From assembly GCA_000969725.1 (NCBI GenBank), contig JXSR01S061046.1: a DNA stretch of 23,834 nucleotides; one strand, written 5' to 3'. A model generated the notes under the pieces. That model ran no database searches and was not told where the DNA came from. It saw only the letters and a list, made by a program, of their open reading frames with translations. A program made the translations under genes and the position numbers. Source of the DNA: Ophiothrix spiculata (lineage: Eukaryota > Echinodermata > Ophiuroidea > Amphilepidida > Ophiotrichidae). Below are positions 18,659-23,834 of the stretch, piece after piece; the stretch's first letter is position 1; each line of letters starts with the position of its first letter.

Positions 18659-21518
18659 GGTATGATGTGATAGTGGATTTATATTGTGGATAGTAACACA
18701 GAAAAAATCAAGGTCCTAGGATCGGACTAGTAAAATTTTGAGGTTTTGACATTCCCAAATTTGCTTTTTTCAAATATTGCATTCATCCATTCAGTTCAAC
18801 TCTTTGCCATTTCCCATATGGACCCCTGTACTAATTTTACCCAAAAAGCTCAAAAAATGCTTTTTTAAAACTGACTTGCATGCCAAAACGAGCCCGGTGA
18901 CCCCTATTTTTATTTTTAAAATTGGTTCTACATCGATGAAATATTGTCTATACTGATTTTTACCAGCAAATTTCAGTGAGATCTATGACATGGACCAGAC
19001 ACCTTCAATTTTCAAATTACTCTCACTTCCAAAACTTCATATACTCTAAAACAAAACAAAACAAAAAATTGTAACCAATTTTAAGCAGGAACCTTTTTAG
19101 CATACTTGTTATAATTCAAAGCTAAGGTGGTGTACATTCATAAATCCAAGAGTTAAAGTGGTATAAATGACTTTTTTGGCAGGCCTGATTTTGCCGGTTC
19201 ACTCCCATTTGAAAAGCCCAGGTTTATAAAGTATAGTACATACGGCAGATAAACCCCGACCGACTTGTAGTATAACTTTTTTCAGTTTGATTATTAATCT
19301 GATAATTAGCTTCAACCAAGTGTTAATTGTTTCTTATTATCATTTGTCATTTGTAAATCTGGCTCAACTTCAACCCTGCTTTTACCTTCGATCTGAAAAG
19401 TAGAAATCAAGAACACACATTCTCGCCTTGGGCGTGTACAAAAGTGACGGATTTTGGTTTCAGGTTTGCGTCTTCAGATTACTGCAAGTTATGTAGGTGC
19501 TTTAAGGTCGTCATATGATAGCAAAATATGATAAATTGAGATGTATATGTGAGCCACACCCTTGTTTTGGTTATGTATGATATGTTTTGGACACTGTATA
19601 CGTGAATCCTTAACACAAACATAACAGGTAGATTAGTTACAGGTGCTTTTTGCTATATATTGCCATGAGATATCAAGACAGGTATTTGCTTCTGGTGTGA
19701 TGTAGCTAATTGCTTGAATTGTGTGTATTTTTATGTTCGCAATGTGAATAAATGCGGTTTGAAATAAATACAAGTGGAATGAACACAACAAAAGTATCTC
19801 CTATAGGCTTTAAACTCAGGATCTCAAGCACTGTGTGACCCCAACCAATGGCATCATATCCCACCCATGTCATATCCAACTTGTTCCCCTCACATTGGTG
19901 ACAAATATAACCCCAACTTAATACAATTCATAAGAAAGAAAAATATTAAAAATCCCTCATTCCGTTTCAAAATGGCGTCCAGATATCTAATTCGTGTAAA
20001 AAAAAAAATCTCGCCATAAATTGAAATCTGAAAACGTTTCTTTTTTAGGGACAACAAAATTTGAACAGTTGATGCTAATAACCGATTTTAATTTTTTTTG
20101 CACCAATACATGCACAACCCCTATCTTGACGATTACATAAATAGCTTTATTGGTTATGTTGCGTTTTCAGTGCGAAAAACATGTGCACCTTAGAGGGTTG
20201 TTATTGTTTACAAAATGATATAAATCCAGAGATTTTTACCAATTTGTAAGTCCTTTGCTTTCTGGGGACTTTGGGAGGTTCATTAGCACCCTGGGGTCCT
20301 CTAGGTCTGTTTACACCCACCGTTAAAGAAACAGAGTTGGAAACTTGGCCTTCAGCAAATCAGGTAAAATCAGCTTTGGTATCAACTTTGGCTTTATCAT
20401 AAGGTAGCAAATTCAAATTATTCCGTTGGTTTTCAAATACGGATGTTGGGTTTTATTGTATGTATTGTCTTTCTGTCAAAAAAGTATGAAGAGATTAATC
20501 AGGAGATTAATAAGTGATGCCTTTTGAAGAAAACATATTAATCTATATCATATTGCGTGATTGATATAGAAATGTCATGATCGTCATTCGTCAAATTAAT
20601 TCTCCACGCTTTAACCATGAAATTTTCTTCAGGTAATTACACATATGGAGTCTAGACCATACTCAATGTCAAAATCGGGTTTGTATTTGGTGTCTGCAAT
20701 AAAAAACGCCCTCAGGTGTTGAGAAGTAGGTCACGCAGACTGGACCATGAAATGTCATATGTTGTGTATATCATGTTGTCAAATTGACGTGGTGCATTAC
20801 GATTTCTTTTTGTGTTTTCTGATGTGGATTTTAATGTAGGTCATCTTGATTTTGCTACAAGTTAATTCAGGAAATCAGTAGCATGGAATTTGGTGTAATA
20901 TGGGTGCTAGATTTTGGTTCGGCTTCCTGATTTCGGAAGGTTGAATTGATTGTTAACATGACAGTAATTGATTTCAGCTTTAAATGTACTGTTTCCTTGG
21001 GGGTTTTGTCCATTGGTTTGTGCCCAAGGGAGCGCTCGTAACATTTATTATGTCATGACTGTGGCTTAATAGCATAAAGCGTGAATGGCAAGTTTATCAA
21101 AAAATTATGTGAAATCAAAATTGATGAAGCAAATGTCCTAATCAGTATGGTTCAAATTAAGGACATATTGAGACCAAATTACTGCCTTCTTCTGCATATT
21201 GCACGTATACCCGCAAGTGTTGTAAAGAACTTGCCTGCCCAAGTTATTGATGTAACTTCTAGAAGGAGCACCAAGCCATTCACGTCAAAGGTTCCCTCAA
21301 GCGGTGGTCACAACGGTACTTGCAAGAATGTGCTGTCTGCATTCAAAAATGCAGGCAAAATTGGGAGATCCTTACATTGTACTGAATTTTGCAGAAAGCA
21401 GACATGATGTAGCACTTGTATTGCATAAGGAACCTTTGCTGCAGTCAGGCTATATCACCAGTATGGTTGATTGACTCCTTTAGTCTTTTAATTTTTTTCT
21501 GTGGTATTTCTTCTGCAG
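18659..21518. other. 2.9 kb without a supported gene
   Basis: An (AAAAC) run lies at about 19048-19067. The longest frame of the window (108 codons, 21081-21407) is here but has no recognisable domain, and its length is near chance expectation. No inverted termini were found. Confidence 0.45.
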
Positions 21519-21633
21519 ACAGTGCATTTTGGATTGCATGGTGTTAATGTGGTCTGTGCATGGTCTGTGCTTCTCTGCACATCCCCATTTCAAGTGTCCA
21601 TTGAGCGCTCTCAATTCATGTGGACTGAACAGA
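21519..21633 (+). other. Weak candidate internal exon
   Basis: A pyrimidine-rich tract ends TATTTCTTCTGCAG (AG at 21517-21518), and a good donor AGA|GTAAGG follows at 21634. The 115 bases between are richer in G and C than their surroundings and open in two forward frames. The first frame gives 38 codons starting TVHFGLHG. The segment includes an 11-bp tandem TGGTCTGTGC[A/T]. A minus-strand frame (21480-21746) also covers it, so low stop density rather than coding may explain the openness. No homologue is recognised. Confidence 0.25.
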
Positions 21634-21879
21634 GTAAGGGAAATAATAAATTTACAGTCGATCGATGACTTGTGCCACCCGAGCCAATAATAAAGGAATT
21701 TATTTTGACCCATCTTCATATTTTGATCATCCTTGAAGCCAATCAAGGATTGTAATAAGAGGCCACTTCAAAACTTAACCGGCGGTTGTCTGCCGGTTCT
21801 TGGTGGTTGGCTTTTTTTGATTCCAGTTGAACAGCCTAGAACTAACAGCAACATTTGAATTTGGAAGCGATTCCTAATA

Positions 21880-22328
21880 TGTGACCTGTCATATCGAAAG
21901 GTACCTTAAGGGTCCCAAAATTAAAATGGATTTTTTCTTGGTCTCATCTGAAAGCTGAGATTTTAAGCTTTAAAATGACACCTTATTTTTGGTTATTGGA
22001 TGTTCGGTTACAAAGTTACATCCAAATTGGCAAAAGGCATTGGGCTGATTCTGAAAACTATAGTTCTGAGAAAATCCAGTTTGAAGTGTTTGTACTAAGT
22101 AAAGCTTTAATGGAGAGAGGGTTTTCATCTTGGGTTTAAGCACATTTTTCTTATGTTTTGGATGTTGGAACCTGATTAATATGATAGAGTACACTTCAAA
22201 AGTAACGTTTCTAATGAAATCAGAAATTTGACCTAGGACGTGATTTTTGACTATGCTTAGCTTCAATGGCCCGTATCTCGTTATTTACTATGCCGACCTT
22301 AAGGTACCTTTCGATATTACGGGTCACA
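21880..22328. mobile_element. 449-bp TIR element flanked by TA
   Basis: The ends TGTGACCTGTCATATCGAAA and, inverted, TGTGACCCGTAATATCGAAA continue together through GGTACCTTAAGG, 30 of 32 bases identical. TA lies just outside both ends (21878-21879, 22329-22330), consistent with a TA target duplication. A second, truncated, oppositely oriented copy lies at 23128-23395. The 98-codon minus-strand frame (21970-22266) and the plus-strand frame at 23191-23424 encode similar peptides only because both read this repeat. No transposase is present. Confidence 0.85.
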
Positions 22329-22650
22329 TATGTTATTTGAAAAACTACCTTTAAAATGATTACTATTTGAGAAAGTAAATATTGATGTCTTTCTTTCACA
22401 GGGCGAAGAACCTCGGCTTGGATCAGTTCAGCTCAGGTGACTTGCTCGGATGTAAATTAATTATACCCATAAGCATGCGATCCATACTTACTGTGCACCT
22501 TGTGTGCACTGATTTCTGCAGAATATAAATCAGGGCTAGGAACGGTGTATGGACCACATTTTACAATGTGTGTTATGTGCATTGACTTGTTTCTTCCTTG
22601 TCAATGGTCGTCCCACTAGCATATACATACTTAAAACATGTGAGTGAGTA
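22329..22650. other. Spacer between two mobile elements
   Basis: No gene supported. CACAGGGCGAAGAACCTCGG at 22397 looks like an acceptor plus short GC-richer segment, but only 35 bases separate it from a GTGACT donor. Confidence 0.4.
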
Positions 22651-22803
22651 ATGGTTTATTCAGAGTCTGTCGATATACACATCGTGCGATGCCCATCGAT
22701 GCGAAGTCTTTTTCACGCGCTATTCCTTATGCATAGCGTGTGTAAAGACTGTACGTCGATGGGCATCAATCGATGCATATCGACAAGACTCTGAATAAAC
22801 CAT
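22651..22803. mobile_element. 153-bp near-complete palindrome (foldback MITE)
   Basis: ATGGTTTATTCAGAGTCT begins both ends when read inward, and pairing continues through TGTCGATAT, GATGCCCATCGA, AGTCTTT and CACGC/GCGTG almost to the centre at ATTCCTTATGCAT. A transcript would fold into one long hairpin with small bulges. There are no open frames. Such complete palindromes are a known MITE form and can be sources of small RNAs; that role here is inference. Confidence 0.8.
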
Positions 22804-23127
22804 CTGGATGCTGTACTTTAGCAGCACATTTAAGTATGACCTCTGTACAAAAATGTGGAAGTCCCACCGAGATTGCACATTGTTAAGCACGTATTAAGCA
22901 CTTACAACTCGGTTATTACGTTTGCACAAACGTACATGTGACATGCTCACTCTTCCCTTGTCACTCTCGCTCTCTCTCCACATTTTTTCGGAAAAATATG
23001 ATGGCCTTGGCCTCCTCAAAAACGTATCGACTGAAAACATGCATGGCAGGGTGTGACCAAAGCTTCAGAAGGCATCCAAGACCAGTCGTAGCATTATGTG
23101 ACTTCAGACTTCCAATTCTAAATCATT

Positions 23128-23395
23128 TGTGACCCGTCATATCGAAAGGTACCTTAAGGTTTGGCATAGTAAATTACGAGATACAGGCCATTGAAGCTGA
23201 GCATAGTCAAAATCCACGTCCAAGGTCGAATTTCTAATTTCATCAGAAACGTTACCTTTGAAGTATATTCTATCATATTAATCAGGTTCCACATCCAAAA
23301 CATAAGACAAAATGTTTTAAAAAATGAGATAAAAATCCTTTCTCCATTCAAGTTTTATCAGTATAGAAACTTTAAACTTAATTTTCTCAGAACTA
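23128..23395. mobile_element. Truncated, inverted second copy of the 449-bp element
   Basis: It starts TGTGACCCGTCATATCGAAA and follows the reverse complement of 21880-22328 for about 268 bases to TTTTCTCAGAACTA, then stops; the other terminus is absent. Divergence from the first copy includes small indels. The break lies directly at the edge of the GGATC-rich repeat, suggesting that array replaced or interrupted it. Confidence 0.85.
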
Positions 23396-23399
23396 CACT

Positions 23400-23663
23400 C
23401 TTAGAAAGCCAGGATCAAATATGAGACAAAAAGGATCAATTTTGATCCCTTTTAGGTATCAAATATGAGCTTACCCTTTAAGGATCAAAGTGATCCAAAA
23501 ATAAGGATCACAATTCTTGATCCGAAAAAAGGATCAAATATTTCTTATAAAAAAGATCTGCCTAAAAATATCTCGCTGAAGTGATCCTAGCAGGGTTTGA
23601 ACCCATGCCCCACGTACACCATGTAATTACGAGACCATCGCTCTAACCACTCGGCCACGGGAC
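23400..23663 (-). mobile_element. GGATC-rich unit with tRNA-like head (SINE-like)
   Basis: On the minus strand the unit opens with GTCCCGTGGCCGAGTGGTTA (A box TGGCCGAGTGG, 23647-23657). It then has CTCGTAA in an anticodon-loop-like position (23627-23633) and B box GGTTCAAACC (23594-23603). The head is longer than a tRNA between the boxes, so it is not a working tRNA. Its body is built from GGATC/GATCC words, eight within about 120 bases (23410-23533), separated by A- and T-rich linkers. It resembles the head of the element at 10383 (shared GGTTAGAGC and GGTCTCGTAA). The family is not recognised. Confidence 0.6.
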
Positions 23664-23705
23664 ATGCAGCTGTCAAGTGTGGTGAAATCATCGTATTTAT
23701 ACATT

Positions 23706-23834
23706 CTTAGAAAGGAAGGATCAAATATGAGACAAACAGGATCATTTTTAGGTATCAAATATGAGCTTACCCTTTAAGGATCAAAGTGATCCAAAAATAA
23801 GGATCACAATTCTTGATCCGAAAAAAGGATCAAA
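23706..23834 (-). mobile_element. Second GGATC-rich unit, cut by the window end
   Basis: From CTTAGAAAG onward this repeats 23400-23536 with few changes, 306 bases away, including GTATCAAATATGAGCTTACC and the closely spaced GGATCAAAGTGATCC. It lacks about ten bases in the GGATCAATTTTGATCC block. Its tRNA-like head would lie beyond the window, so the units run head to tail. Confidence 0.75.

Noticed and set aside
21081..21407. Longest open frame (108 codons, plus strand)
   Set aside because: At this base composition, roughly 0.3-0.4 frames of this length are expected by chance in the window. No domain, signal peptide or splice context supports it.
22402..22436. 35-base microexon between a CACAG acceptor and a GTGACT donor
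   Set aside because: Very short, with a mediocre donor, and such pairs occur often by chance.
21970..23424. Two frames sharing similar peptides on opposite strands
   Set aside because: Both lie in copies of the same TIR element; the similarity comes from the repeat.
23587..23663. Functional minus-strand tRNA gene
   Set aside because: The region between anticodon loop and B box is too long and the stems do not pair; it is part of a repeated unit.

Overview
This window looks like intergenic or intronic DNA from an animal nuclear genome, probably a marine invertebrate. It is AT-rich and has no long open reading frame: the longest are 108 and 106 codons, about what chance gives in this much DNA of this composition. 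There are no bacterial-style operons, rRNA genes, CRISPR arrays or intact tRNA genes. Instead there are short non-autonomous DNA transposons (MITEs and foldback elements), tRNA-derived SINE-like sequences, a dead non-LTR retrotransposon fragment and local duplications. One SINE-like element at 10,383-10,600 has a tRNA-Thr(CGU)-like head and a central motif resembling one I recall from invertebrate SINEs. That supports Metazoa but does not fix the species.

Layout. Bases 1-900 hold nothing I can name. A small MITE candidate lies at 902-1100. From about 1,111 to 5,700 there is an old, diverged tandem segmental duplication: copy A about 1,111-3,720, copy B about 3,721-5,666, and a short stub of a third copy. 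Each copy has received different insertions. Copy A carries two TIR elements (2150-2378 and 2501-2784). Copy B carries a foldback element with arms of about 140 bp (4009-4433), a 461-bp TIR element (4823-5283) and two strong hairpins. Another TIR element lies at 7406-7843. At 8229-8591 a 183-bp tandem duplication occurs, and its second copy is split by a clean 926-bp hAT-like element (8592-9517) with 5-bp target duplications. The first copy preserves the empty site.

From 9,518 to 17,437 the main items are a LINE reverse-transcriptase C-terminal relic (10147-10356), a SINE-like element, a palindrome-rich stretch with two CACGTG sites (10663-10753), a local three-copy repeat (14483-14743) and a CTCCCG-rich repeat (15341-15446). 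At 17438-17782 lies a TIR element whose ends resemble those of the 7406 element.

The last 6 kb hold an unusual inverted arrangement (18560-18658), a 449-bp TIR element (21880-22328), a near-complete 153-bp palindrome (22651-22803) and a truncated reverse copy of the 449-bp element (23128-23395). The truncated copy runs directly into a head-to-tail repeat of 306-bp period, made of a tRNA-like head on the minus strand and a GGATC-rich body, which continues past the window edge.

No genes can be shown to work together here. Two short segments (15600-15639, 21519-21633) have good splice-site contexts and open frames and are offered only as weak exon candidates. All element calls rest on termini, symmetry and flanking comparisons visible in this sequence; no database comparison was possible.
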